Under the pieces are notes generated by a model. It did no database searches. It was given only the letters and a program-made list of their open reading frames with translations, and was not told where the DNA came from. From positions 1-23,637 of the forward strand of contig JAKUTA010000002.1 in assembly GCA_022447885.1 (NCBI GenBank): 23,637 nucleotides of DNA. The letters are read 5' to 3'. This document shows positions 1-7,325 of this stretch, piece by piece (position 1 is the stretch's first letter; each line of letters begins with the position of its first letter). The position numbers were made by a program, and so were the translations under genes. The DNA is from Candidatus Poseidoniales archaeon. Its GTDB lineage: Archaea; Thermoplasmatota; Poseidoniia; Poseidoniales; Thalassarchaeaceae.

Positions 1-34
1 TGGCGGTGAGCGGGTCAGCCAGCAGGGAACTCAT
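1..34 (-). CDS. nuoN: NuoN, complex I subunit N (first 11 codons only)
   Basis: An ATG on the minus strand at 34 opens a frame reading MSSLLADPLTA to the window edge. It shares an ATGA with the end of nuoM, so the two genes overlap by four bases. A GGGGTGG stretch lies just upstream of the ATG and can serve as ribosome binding site. In complex I operons nuoN normally follows nuoM, and this is the main reason for the name; eleven residues cannot prove the family. NuoN would be the third antiporter-like proton-pumping subunit of the membrane arm. The rest of the gene lies outside the window. Confidence 0.6.
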   Translation of the reverse strand, partial: MSSLLADPLTA

Positions 35-1683
35 GGTCCACCCCCCATGCCGTTGAGCGCGGCGAGCAGCACATTCTCGACCAGCGTCGAGGACCATCCT
101 GACATCATATCGAAGAAGATGAACGGCAGGACGCCGAGCAGCGTGATGAGAGCAGCGAGCACGAACATCCCGACGTTCTCGTGCCACGTGATGTCGACCG
201 GCTCCTCTCCGTGCATACTCTCAGGAATCTCTCCCTCCGCACCACCTTCGAAGATGGTGCGCTGCATCGCCCAGATGTAGTAGGCGCCGGTGATGATGAG
301 CGTGAGCGCGGGCAGCAGGACCAACCAGCCGAACGCCATCCAGAATGCGATTAGGATCGCTATCTCGGCCACGAATCCAGCGAGCAGCGGCAATCCGAGG
401 CTCGCCATGCAGCCGAGCATCATGTGCCCGGCAAGCCCCGGCGAGTGGCGAGCGATTCCGCGCATCGAGCCGATCTCGAGCGTGTGGTAGTGATGCTTGA
501 AGGCACCCGCCACAGCGAACAGCAGCGGCGAGATGAGGCCGTGGGCGAGCATCATGAACAGGGCGCCGGCGATGCCCAGCGGCTGCATGGTGGCGATTCC
601 GAGGAAGATGAGTCCCATGTGCGAGACAGATGAGTAGGCGACCAGCCGCTTGAGATTGGTCTGGCCCAGACAGACCCAGGCGGCATAGACCAGACTCACC
701 ATTCCGAGCAGCAGCAGCAGCCAGGTGTAGTGGATGGTCGCTTCTGGAAGCAGCGTCACCGCGACGCGAATGAAGCCATATGCGCCCATCTTCAGCATCA
801 CGCCAGCGAGCAGCATCGAGCCGGCCGTGGGCGCCTCGACGTGCGCATCAGGCAGCCAGGTGTGCACCGGCACGGAGGGCATCTTGGCGGCGAAGCCGGC
901 CAGCAACAGCAGGAAGACGAACTTCTGCATCCCGAAACCGCCGAGGTACGTGAGTGACGGAGTCGTGGCAGAGGCGGCCATCAAGGTGACGTCGAAGGAG
1001 CGTCCGGTGATATTGCCCTCCCAGAGAGGCACGCTGGTGAAGAAGTAGAGGATCAGGATGCCTGCGAGCATGATGACGCTCGCCGTGAAGGTGTAGATGA
1101 AGAACTTCTGAGCGGCGTAGCGGCGGTTCTCGCCACCCCACATGAGGATGAGGAAGAACATCGGGATCAGCGTCAATTCCCAGAAGACGTAGAACAGGAA
1201 CAGGTCGAGAGAGACGAACACGCCGATGAGCGCGCCCTCCATCATCAGCAGCAGAGTGTGGAAGTATGCACCCTTCTTCGCATTCCAGTCCACCAGCATC
1301 GACACCGGCACCAGCAGGGTCGTCAACCACACCATGGGGAACGACAGCCCGTCCACACCGACGTGCCACGACACCCCGATTCCCGAGATGAGCGCGCACG
1401 CCCCCGCCTCGATCTGCCCGGTCGTGCAGTTCTCGTACGCGTATTCGTTGAGATTGAGCGCGAACCACTCGATGCCGCTGTATGACTCGAGGAACATCAG
1501 CGTGGCGAGCACGAACAGCAGCAGCGACAGGCCGAACGAGATGAGCCGGACATGCTTTGCCAGGTCCTTGCGCTGCGACGGGGGCGCAGCCCAGGCGACG
1601 AGCATCAGCGTGGCACCGGCGACGATCGGCAGCAGCACGAGCAGCGAGAGCGGATTGCCGAACGCGGTCGTCAGGTCGTTCAT
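31..1683 (-). CDS. nuoM: NADH-quinone oxidoreductase subunit M (antiporter-like proton channel)
   Basis: A 550-residue polytopic membrane protein of the complex I membrane arm, predicted to translocate protons. The antiporter-family signatures are clear: FWELTLIPM, with the conserved membrane Glu near residue 169; KMPSVPVHTWLPDAHVEAPT, with the conserved Lys near 267; and LVAYSSVSHMG near 350. Length is slightly above the usual 480-510. The start at 1683 is chosen because it overlaps the nuoL stop as ATGA and has GGAGGG 7 nt upstream; an in-frame ATG five codons earlier lies inside nuoL and has no such site. An early loop has two cysteines ten residues apart (near 86 and 96), which might form a disulfide on the outer face; that is inference. 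The 3' end overlaps nuoN by four bases. Family assignment is very secure. Confidence 0.96.
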   Translation of the reverse strand: MNDLTTAFGNPLSLLVLLPIVAGATLMLVAWAAPPSQRKDLAKHVRLISFGLSLLLFVLATLMFLESYSGIEWFALNLNEYAYENCTTGQIEAGACALISGIGVSWHVGVDGLSFPMVWLTTLLVPVSMLVDWNAKKGAYFHTLLLMMEGALIGVFVSLDLFLFYVFWELTLIPMFFLILMWGGENRRYAAQKFFIYTFTASVIMLAGILILYFFTSVPLWEGNITGRSFDVTLMAASATTPSLTYLGGFGMQKFVFLLLLAGFAAKMPSVPVHTWLPDAHVEAPTAGSMLLAGVMLKMGAYGFIRVAVTLLPEATIHYTWLLLLLGMVSLVYAAWVCLGQTNLKRLVAYSSVSHMGLIFLGIATMQPLGIAGALFMMLAHGLISPLLFAVAGAFKHHYHTLEIGSMRGIARHSPGLAGHMMLGCMASLGLPLLAGFVAEIAILIAFWMAFGWLVLLPALTLIITGAYYIWAMQRTIFEGGAEGEIPESMHGEEPVDITWHENVGMFVLAALITLLGVLPFIFFDMMSGWSSTLVENVLLAALNGMGGGP

Positions 1684-4013
1684 ACTGCCGCCCTCCACAT
1701 GAGCGCGGCGATGCTCAGCGTGCCCACCACCGCCATCAGGATGTAGTCACGCGCGGAGCCCGTGGTCAGCTTGCGCACCTCGCGGCTGATCGACTGGCTG
1801 CCCCATTCGATTCCCCTGATCGCGCCATCGATGATCCTATTGTCGAACCAGGCGAGCACATTGGCCAATGGAATGACCGTGGCCGCCACCGCCGCGTCGT
1901 ACCACTCATCGAAGAACAGACGGCGCTGCAGCGCATCCGCCACCCCTGAATTGGCGAGCGCGGTGACATCCGACTTCCCGAAGCGGGTCGACAGCGGCAG
2001 CAGCCAGGCGATGCCGACGTGGGCGCTCTCGCCCTTCGCCAGCCGGCCTCCATGGATGCGCATCGCCATTATCGGCCCGAGTACGAGCGAGATCGCCACC
2101 GCCGTCCAGGTGACCAGCAGCAGGAATGTCTCGCTGGGCAGGAAAGCGTGCTTGATGGTCTCGAGCACGGTCATGACCGCACCATCATGTCCGAGCGCGG
2201 ATCCCAACGCTTCTCCGTCCCCGAGCCAGTGCACCGCTCCGAGCAGCGACAGCAGGAACCCGCCCAGCAGCGCGATGACGCTGAGCACCACCAGCGGCGT
2301 CCTGATCCACGGTGTCGCCTCGTGCGCGTGGGCGGCGGACACGCTCTTCGGCTTGCCCGCGAAGGTCATCATCCACATGCGCGTCATGTAGAATCCAGTC
2401 AACCCAGCGGTGATCAGGATGAGGAACGCCGGGAACAGCATCCACGAGGCGCCGTGGATCGCGGTGGCGGACCAGGCCTCGGCGATGATGCCCTCCTTGG
2501 ACCAGAAACCGCCGATCAACGGCAGACCGATGATCGACGCCGAGCCGATCGCCATGGCGGTGGCGGTGACCGGCAGCTTGGACGCCAGGCCACCCATGTT
2601 GCGCATGTCCTGTGCATCGAAGTCGTCATCGTGATCACCGGGATCGCTCACGTGATCATGCGCGTGATGCATCTCGTGGATGACCGAACCGGACGCCATG
2701 AACAGCATCCCCTTCGCCATCGCGTGGTTGAACAGATGGAACATCGAGGCGCCGAAGGCGATGACAGCCGCATGGTGGTGGTCGTTGTTGAACAACCACA
2801 GAGAGACACCGAGCCCGGTGAAGATGTATGCCAACTGGCTCATCGTGGAATAGGCGAGCACCTTCTTGATGTCGTTCTGCACGAAGGCGATCATCGCCGC
2901 CATGCACGCGGTGATCCCTCCGGTCCAAGCGATGATGATGGCCACATCCCCGAGTCCCTCGACCCCTGAGCCGTGTGCGGTGACGTCGAAGAACGGCACC
3001 ATGCGTGCGACGAGGTAGAGCCCGGCGTTGACCATCGTGGCGGCGTGGATGAGCGCTGACACCGGGGTCGGACCCTCCATCGCGTCCGGCAGCCAGACGT
3101 GCAGCGGGAACTGTGCCGACTTGCCCACCGCGCCGATGAACAGCATCAGCATCGCCCACTTCAGCATCCCAGCATCGACCGTTCCGCCGATCGACGGGTC
3201 CCCGAAGATGACGGCGTAGTCCAGTGAGCCGTAGAGGTCGTAGAGGATCAGCAGGCCGATGAGCAGGAACACATCACCGACGCGCGTGGTCAGGAACGCC
3301 TTCTTCGCTGCATATGCCGCGCTCGGACGCTCGTAGTAGAAGCCGATCAGCAGGTAGGAGCAGAGCCCCATGATCTCCCAGAAGACGAACAGCCAGAGGA
3401 AGGAGTCGGCGAGCACCATCCCCAGCATGCCGGCGCTGAAAAGCACGAATTCAGCGTAGAAGCGGTGGTTGCGATTCTCGTTGATGGGGTCGGTGTTCAT
3501 GTAGCCAAGAGAGAACCAGCAGATGAGGAAGCACAGGAAGGCGGCGACGAACAACAGCATCAGCGACAAGGGATCCACCCAGATGCCGACGCCCAGCGCG
3601 ACGTCCTTCTGCATCGTCACCCAGGTGCCATCCGCCGTCTGCCCGAGCACATCGAAACTGATCCAGTTGAACAGGCTCCACCTCAGCGCGTCGTCGCCGC
3701 CGGTTCCCTGGGTGAAGAACTGGATGGCGAGCCAGACGGTGAGCGAAAGCGCGATGGCAAGGCCACAGATGGCGATCATGCCTCCTTCCTTGAAGCGCTC
3801 CTTCCACCACTCCTCCTTGTTGTAGACCTGCCCGAGGATGGCGATGATGGGGAATATCAGCAGTGGGATCAGCGGAATCAGGAACGCTGACTCGAGCGCA
3901 TCGAACGGTGAGCCGCGAGCGAACTCCCCCCCGTAGATGCGCATGAACGGGAACAGCAGGAGCAGCCCGATGGGGATGAGGAACTTCATCTCCGGATTCT
4001 TCGACTCTCCCAT
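1680..4013 (-). CDS. nuoL: NADH-quinone oxidoreductase subunit L (antiporter-like, with lateral helix)
   Basis: A 777-residue polytopic protein, the distal proton-pumping subunit of complex I. Diagnostic motifs are FWEIMGLCSYLLIG (membrane Glu near 213), GKSAQFPLHVWLPDAMEGPT (Lys near 298), VSALIHAATMVNAGLYL and VLAYSTMSQLAYI. The C-terminal part contains further membrane spans with intervening polar segments, as expected for the NuoL lateral-helix region. It is longer than bacterial NuoL (about 610), with an extended N-terminus, an added hydrophilic loop near 103-140, and a His/Asp-rich loop at about 446-469 just before the conserved QDMRNMGGL. The start at 4013 follows AGGAGGT by 7 nt; the frame stays open upstream only as a shadow inside nuoK. 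It overlaps nuoM by four bases. The family call is secure; the role of the His/Asp loop is unknown. Confidence 0.96.
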   Translation of the reverse strand: MGESKNPEMKFLIPIGLLLLFPFMRIYGGEFARGSPFDALESAFLIPLIPLLIFPIIAILGQVYNKEEWWKERFKEGGMIAICGLAIALSLTVWLAIQFFTQGTGGDDALRWSLFNWISFDVLGQTADGTWVTMQKDVALGVGIWVDPLSLMLLFVAAFLCFLICWFSLGYMNTDPINENRNHRFYAEFVLFSAGMLGMVLADSFLWLFVFWEIMGLCSYLLIGFYYERPSAAYAAKKAFLTTRVGDVFLLIGLLILYDLYGSLDYAVIFGDPSIGGTVDAGMLKWAMLMLFIGAVGKSAQFPLHVWLPDAMEGPTPVSALIHAATMVNAGLYLVARMVPFFDVTAHGSGVEGLGDVAIIIAWTGGITACMAAMIAFVQNDIKKVLAYSTMSQLAYIFTGLGVSLWLFNNDHHHAAVIAFGASMFHLFNHAMAKGMLFMASGSVIHEMHHAHDHVSDPGDHDDDFDAQDMRNMGGLASKLPVTATAMAIGSASIIGLPLIGGFWSKEGIIAEAWSATAIHGASWMLFPAFLILITAGLTGFYMTRMWMMTFAGKPKSVSAAHAHEATPWIRTPLVVLSVIALLGGFLLSLLGAVHWLGDGEALGSALGHDGAVMTVLETIKHAFLPSETFLLLVTWTAVAISLVLGPIMAMRIHGGRLAKGESAHVGIAWLLPLSTRFGKSDVTALANSGVADALQRRLFFDEWYDAAVAATVIPLANVLAWFDNRIIDGAIRGIEWGSQSISREVRKLTTGSARDYILMAVVGTLSIAALMWRAAV

Positions 4014-4020
4014 CTGTTCC

Positions 4021-4027
4021 ACCTCCT
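4021..4027 (-). promoter_or_regulatory. Ribosome binding site fixing the nuoL start
   Basis: AGGAGGT on the minus strand, 7 nt before the ATG at 4013. It overlaps the nuoK stop codon (TGAGGAGGT), which argues against a start upstream inside nuoK and suggests translational coupling. Confidence 0.8.
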
Positions 4028-4329
4028 CAATGCTTGAGATTCGTGATGTCGTCGAGCGAAATCGACTCATGCTCGCCGTAGAGCGCGAGGAAGATGGCCA
4101 GGCCCACCGCCACCTCGGCAGCGGCGATGGCGATGGCGATGGCGGTGAACACCCAGCCGGTGACGTCTCCGTGGTGCAGTGCACCGGCTACGAAGTTGAG
4201 GTTGACCGCGTTGAGCATGATCTCGACGCACATCAGCACGATGATCGCGTTCGCACGCGTGAACACGCCCACCAGCCCGATGCAGAACAGGATGGCGCCC
4301 AGGCCAGCGAGATACTCCGCCGGAATCAT
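4027..4329 (-). CDS. nuoK: NADH-quinone oxidoreductase subunit K
   Basis: A 100-residue protein with three membrane spans, the MrpC-like subunit of the complex I membrane arm. Its length equals the usual 100. The two buried glutamates needed for proton transfer are both present at the canonical spacing: Glu36 in CVEIMLNAVNL and Glu72 in AAEVAVGLAIF. The start ATG shares its A with the stop of the preceding gene (TGATG), and GGGAGG lies 7 nt upstream. The acidic tail ends in DDITNLKH. The stop codon is embedded in the nuoL ribosome binding site. I see nothing unusual in the protein; the assignment is very secure. Confidence 0.97.
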   Translation of the reverse strand: MIPAEYLAGLGAILFCIGLVGVFTRANAIIVLMCVEIMLNAVNLNFVAGALHHGDVTGWVFTAIAIAIAAAEVAVGLAIFLALYGEHESISLDDITNLKH

Positions 4330-4601
4330 CAGTCATCCTCCCGTTGCTCCCAGAGCAGATTCACCAGTCGCTCGTCGCGGATGAGATAGGATGCGCCGAT
4401 CATCGCCATCGCCAGCAGGGCTCCGAGGATGATCACCGCCACCGACCAGTCGGTCAGCAGCTCGGTCGCCAGATTGGTCGAACTGAGTTCCGAGAGGTCT
4501 TCCTCGCCGTCGTCCCACATCGGGTGGCCCATGATGGCCAGCAGCAGGAAGCCGCACAGCGCGCCGACGCCGATGCGTACCATAGTCGCGAGCATCCTCA
4601 T
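4329..4601 (-). CDS. nuoJ: NuoJ C-terminal half (separately encoded)
   Basis: A 90-residue protein with two predicted membrane spans (about 8-25 and 52-72) and a charged tail. It sits where the second half of NuoJ is expected, between the NuoJ N-terminal half and nuoK. Bacterial NuoJ is one chain of about 180 residues with five spans; here the two 90-residue products provide three plus two. Split nuoJ is known in archaeal complex I and Fpo-type operons, so this is not read as a frameshift. The gene has its own AGGAGGAGG 7 nt before the ATG and a four-base ATGA overlap with the upstream half. An acidic loop (DDGEEDLSE) lies between the two spans. Sequence similarity of this half is weak in the family, so the name rests on position, size and span count. 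Confidence 0.85.
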   Translation of the reverse strand: MRMLATMVRIGVGALCGFLLLAIMGHPMWDDGEEDLSELSSTNLATELLTDWSVAVIILGALLAMAMIGASYLIRDERLVNLLWEQREDD

Positions 4602-4870
4602 TCGAAGTCCTCCTCCTGGATCTGTCTGCGGGTGAGCATCACGCCGAACAGCACGACCAGCAGCACGCTGCCGAGATAGACGAGGATCTGGATGGCTGCG
4701 AGCAGTTCAGCGCCTGTGAGCAGGAATACTCCGGCGACGGCCAAGAAGCAGAATATCAGGTAGAGCATCGAGTGGGCGACCCGTTTGGCGTAGATGGTGC
4801 CGAACGCACCCGCGATGGCGAGCAGTGCCAGCAGGGCGAATGCGAACTCTTCGAGCAGGGAGGCGGGCAT
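4598..4870 (-). CDS. nuoJ: NuoJ N-terminal half (separately encoded)
   Basis: A 90-residue protein with three predicted membrane spans (about 8-28, 34-52 and 56-79). The third contains the conserved NuoJ pattern ILVYLGSVLLVVLFGVML. The Tyr and Gly belong to the helix that, in known structures, takes part in the conformational coupling between quinone site and proton channels. The ORF stops after RRQIQEEDFE and the second half follows with an ATGA overlap. The start is 3 nt past the nuoI stop; GGAGG lies within the last codons of nuoI about 8 nt upstream. The two halves presumably assemble as one NuoJ. Highly secure. Confidence 0.92.
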   Translation of the reverse strand: MPASLLEEFAFALLALLAIAGAFGTIYAKRVAHSMLYLIFCFLAVAGVFLLTGAELLAAIQILVYLGSVLLVVLFGVMLTRRQIQEEDFE

Positions 4871-4873
4871 CTC

Positions 4874-5863
4874 TCACGCCTCCGCCTGTTCACTCGCCTT
4901 CGCTGCCTTCGCCGCCCTCTTCTCTCGCTTGCCGCGCTCCTGCTTCGCCCGCTTCACCAGCTCCGCATCGACCCGTTCCTGATGCACGACCGGCAGCACG
5001 CGGGTGCGCGGAGCGTCCATCCACAGGTCCTGACGGCTGTAACCGGACATGCCATCGTACTCGTTGGTCATGAAGAACGACTCGAACGGGCACGCCTCCA
5101 TGCACAGTCCGCAGAACATGCAGCGCCCGTTGTCGATGCGCCCGGAGACGATGTCCTCCTCCGCCGGTTGCAGGTCAGCCAATGGAACCTCATCGACTCC
5201 ACCGGTCTCCCAGCGCACGGTCGCCACATCTCCGTCAAGTTTGATGAGATCCCCGAAATCGTACTGCTGCGGTGCGTCGTTGTGCTCGAGGACCAGGTTG
5301 TAGTCCTCCTCGATCTGTTCGAACTCCTCCTTCTTGCGCGCCACCAGCCCGCCTTCCTCGATCTCGCTGCCGTAGCCGTGCCATTCGTCACCCTCGTCGG
5401 TGGTGTCGAGCACGTTCACGCGCTTCTCGGTCGTCATGTGCACGCAGCCGTTGGGGCAGGCGCGGATGCACAGCTTGCAGGCGGTGCAGGTCTCCCAGAT
5501 GATGCCGATGCGGCCGTTGTAGTTGCCCGGAACGAACAGCCACGGTTCCAGTTCTTCGAGTCGCTCGTAGGGGTACATCACCGTCAGCGGGCGCTCGAGA
5601 TAGGGAACCAGGTCGCTGGTCTCTCGGTCGCCCGCGTAGATCTTGCCGACGCTCGGGTGATCCGGACCCAGCCGCTCCGCGGTCCACTCATCGATCATCT
5701 CCACCTGCTGTGCGTGGTACTTCTCCCCACCCTTGTGGCCGGCGAGGAATCGCGACCTGCTGCCGATGTACGGAATCGTGCGCAGCGCCGTCTTGAGCGC
5801 CATCCACATCGGACGGACGATCATGTTGCGGAAATTGGGGGTAGCGTGCGGATGGTATGCCAT
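4874..5863 (-). CDS. nuoI: NADH-quinone oxidoreductase subunit I, 2x[4Fe-4S] ferredoxin, with large insertion
   Basis: The electron-wire subunit carrying clusters N6a and N6b toward N2 in NuoB. Two complete motifs are visible: C126-x2-C129-x2-C132-x3-C136-P and C248-x2-C251-x2-C254-x3-C258-P. The length of 329 is about twice the usual 160-200. About 125 residues precede the first motif instead of about 50. The two motifs are 112 residues apart instead of about 35. The tail is a Lys/Ala/Glu-rich low-complexity segment. The insert has an acidic helical part (KKEEFEQIEEDY) followed by GDLIKLDGDVATVRW and VDEVPLADLQP, a pattern resembling a small SH3/KOW-like beta barrel. The ATG at 5863 follows GAGGAGA by 7 nt, and that site contains the nuoH stop. 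NuoI identity is certain; the insert fold is inference. Confidence 0.95.
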   Translation of the reverse strand: MAYHPHATPNFRNMIVRPMWMALKTALRTIPYIGSRSRFLAGHKGGEKYHAQQVEMIDEWTAERLGPDHPSVGKIYAGDRETSDLVPYLERPLTVMYPYERLEELEPWLFVPGNYNGRIGIIWETCTACKLCIRACPNGCVHMTTEKRVNVLDTTDEGDEWHGYGSEIEEGGLVARKKEEFEQIEEDYNLVLEHNDAPQQYDFGDLIKLDGDVATVRWETGGVDEVPLADLQPAEEDIVSGRIDNGRCMFCGLCMEACPFESFFMTNEYDGMSGYSRQDLWMDAPRTRVLPVVHQERVDAELVKRAKQERGKREKRAAKAAKASEQAEA

Positions 5864-5875
5864 GCTTCTCTCTCC

Positions 5876-7321
5876 TCACTTCTTGTGTGTGCCCGGCCCA
5901 GCTGGTCCAGCCTTCACGTGCACCGAATAGGGTCGCTCGCGCCCTTCGAGGCTCTCCGGGTCCTCATCGATCGCCAGCAGCACGAACAGCGCGACGGCGA
6001 TGGCGGTGATGATCCCGGGGACCAGCGGTGACCAGACTTCACCCTGCCACACCCACAGCCTGAGCCAGACCGCGATGCCGAGGTTGACCAGCGAGAGCGG
6101 CAGCAGCCAGCGCCAGCCGAACTCGAGGATCTGGTCGGTCCTCACCCGGTGCAGCGAGGCGCGTACCCAGACGAACACGGCGAACATCAGCCAGGACTTG
6201 ATGAGCAGCCAGGCGATTCCGGGGATGAATGCGGTGTACTGTGCGACCAGGTTGCCGCCGAACGGCTCCCAGCCGCCGAGGAAGAAGATGGCGAACAGCA
6301 GGCAGGCCGCGTAAGCACGCAGGTACTCAGCCATGAACAGCAGACCCCAGCGCAACCCGCCGTATTCAGTCCACCAGCCCTCGACCAGCTCCGCCTCGGC
6401 CTCGGGCATGTCGAACGGGATGCGCTCGACCTCGGCGATCATCGTAATCAGGAACAGGGCGGCGCCCAGCGGCAGCAGGAACAGGTTCCAGCCATCCATG
6501 TCCATCTGGAACTCGACGATCTCGATGATGTTCATCGAGCCGGACAGCACGGCGACGGCGAGCACGGTGACCAGCAGTGGGATCTCGTAAGCGGTGAGCT
6601 GGGCGGCCGAGCGGATGCCGCCGATGAGCGTGTACTTGTTGTTCGACGACCAACCAGCGAAGAACACCCCCAGCGGGGCGATGCCGAAGATGGCCATCAG
6701 GAACAGCAGCGACAGGTCGGGGTTGGCGGACCAGACGTGCGGGCCGAGCGGGATGAAGGCGAACAGCATGATGGTCGATGAGATGATGATGAACGGCGCC
6801 ACCTCGAAGACGAACTTGTCCGCCTTCGTGGGCACCATCCACTCCTTCGTCAGGAATTTCACGGCGTCGGCGATGTTCTGAAAGAAACCGGGCAACATCC
6901 ACCAGATGCCGTGGTAGGAGCGGTCGCGCACGCGGGCCACCGACTCGACCTCGTGGTCGCTCCCAGCCACCTTGTTCAGCCAGCGGTTGAGCCAACGGAA
7001 GGGCGCACCGGTGCCGAACGGCAGCAGACCGTACCAGTCCACGTGCTCTCCGCCCTCGCCCACCCACAGGCTGCGCATCGCCATCGTGGCGCCCCGCCTG
7101 TCCATGATGCGAGCGAAGAACTTGCGCTCGATCCACAGCAGGACGAGCATCGTGGTCATGATCAGGCCGAAGACGACGACCGCCATGATCAACTCAGTCA
7201 GGATGTCAGCGGTGGTCCCTTTCTGTCGCCAGAAGCGACTCATGCCCACCGTGTTGTCCGCGATCGCGAACGACAACGCCTCAACCCATCCGCGAATGTC
7301 CAACCAGTCACCTTCAGCCAT
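5876..7321 (-). CDS. nuoH: NADH-quinone oxidoreductase subunit H (quinone-site membrane subunit)
   Basis: The membrane subunit that forms most of the quinone chamber and links the peripheral arm to the pumps. The most diagnostic segment, EVERIPFDMPEAEAELVEGW at about 297-316, is intact, as are ERKFFA near 65 and GFFQNIADAVKFLTKEW near 145. At 481 residues it is well above the usual 320-350. The excess is an extended N-terminus, about 57-67 additional residues between DRRGA (near 78) and GFFQNIAD, and a longer C-terminus with a hydrophilic tail. The start at 7321 follows AGGTGA by 4 nt, and that site includes the nuoD stop. Family assignment is secure. The enlarged loop falls in the region that contacts NuoB/NuoD in known structures. 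Confidence 0.95.
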   Translation of the reverse strand: MAEGDWLDIRGWVEALSFAIADNTVGMSRFWRQKGTTADILTELIMAVVVFGLIMTTMLVLLWIERKFFARIMDRRGATMAMRSLWVGEGGEHVDWYGLLPFGTGAPFRWLNRWLNKVAGSDHEVESVARVRDRSYHGIWWMLPGFFQNIADAVKFLTKEWMVPTKADKFVFEVAPFIIISSTIMLFAFIPLGPHVWSANPDLSLLFLMAIFGIAPLGVFFAGWSSNNKYTLIGGIRSAAQLTAYEIPLLVTVLAVAVLSGSMNIIEIVEFQMDMDGWNLFLLPLGAALFLITMIAEVERIPFDMPEAEAELVEGWWTEYGGLRWGLLFMAEYLRAYAACLLFAIFFLGGWEPFGGNLVAQYTAFIPGIAWLLIKSWLMFAVFVWVRASLHRVRTDQILEFGWRWLLPLSLVNLGIAVWLRLWVWQGEVWSPLVPGIITAIAVALFVLLAIDEDPESLEGRERPYSVHVKAGPAGPGTHKK

Positions 7322-7325
7322 GCGC

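Noticed and set aside
4014..4184. Upstream extension of nuoL by 57 codons
   Set aside because: The added sequence is a Ser/Pro/Arg-rich shadow inside nuoK, and AGGAGGT precedes the ATG at 4013 with ideal spacing.
4598..4601. Split nuoJ as a sequencing frameshift
   Set aside because: Each half has its own start, stop and ribosome binding site, and split nuoJ is known in archaeal complex I operons.
4772..6031. Long plus-strand open frame opposite nuoI
   Set aside because: It is antisense to a gene with clear 4Fe-4S motifs, its translation is Arg/His/Leu-rich without recognisable domains, and GC-rich DNA commonly yields such shadow frames.
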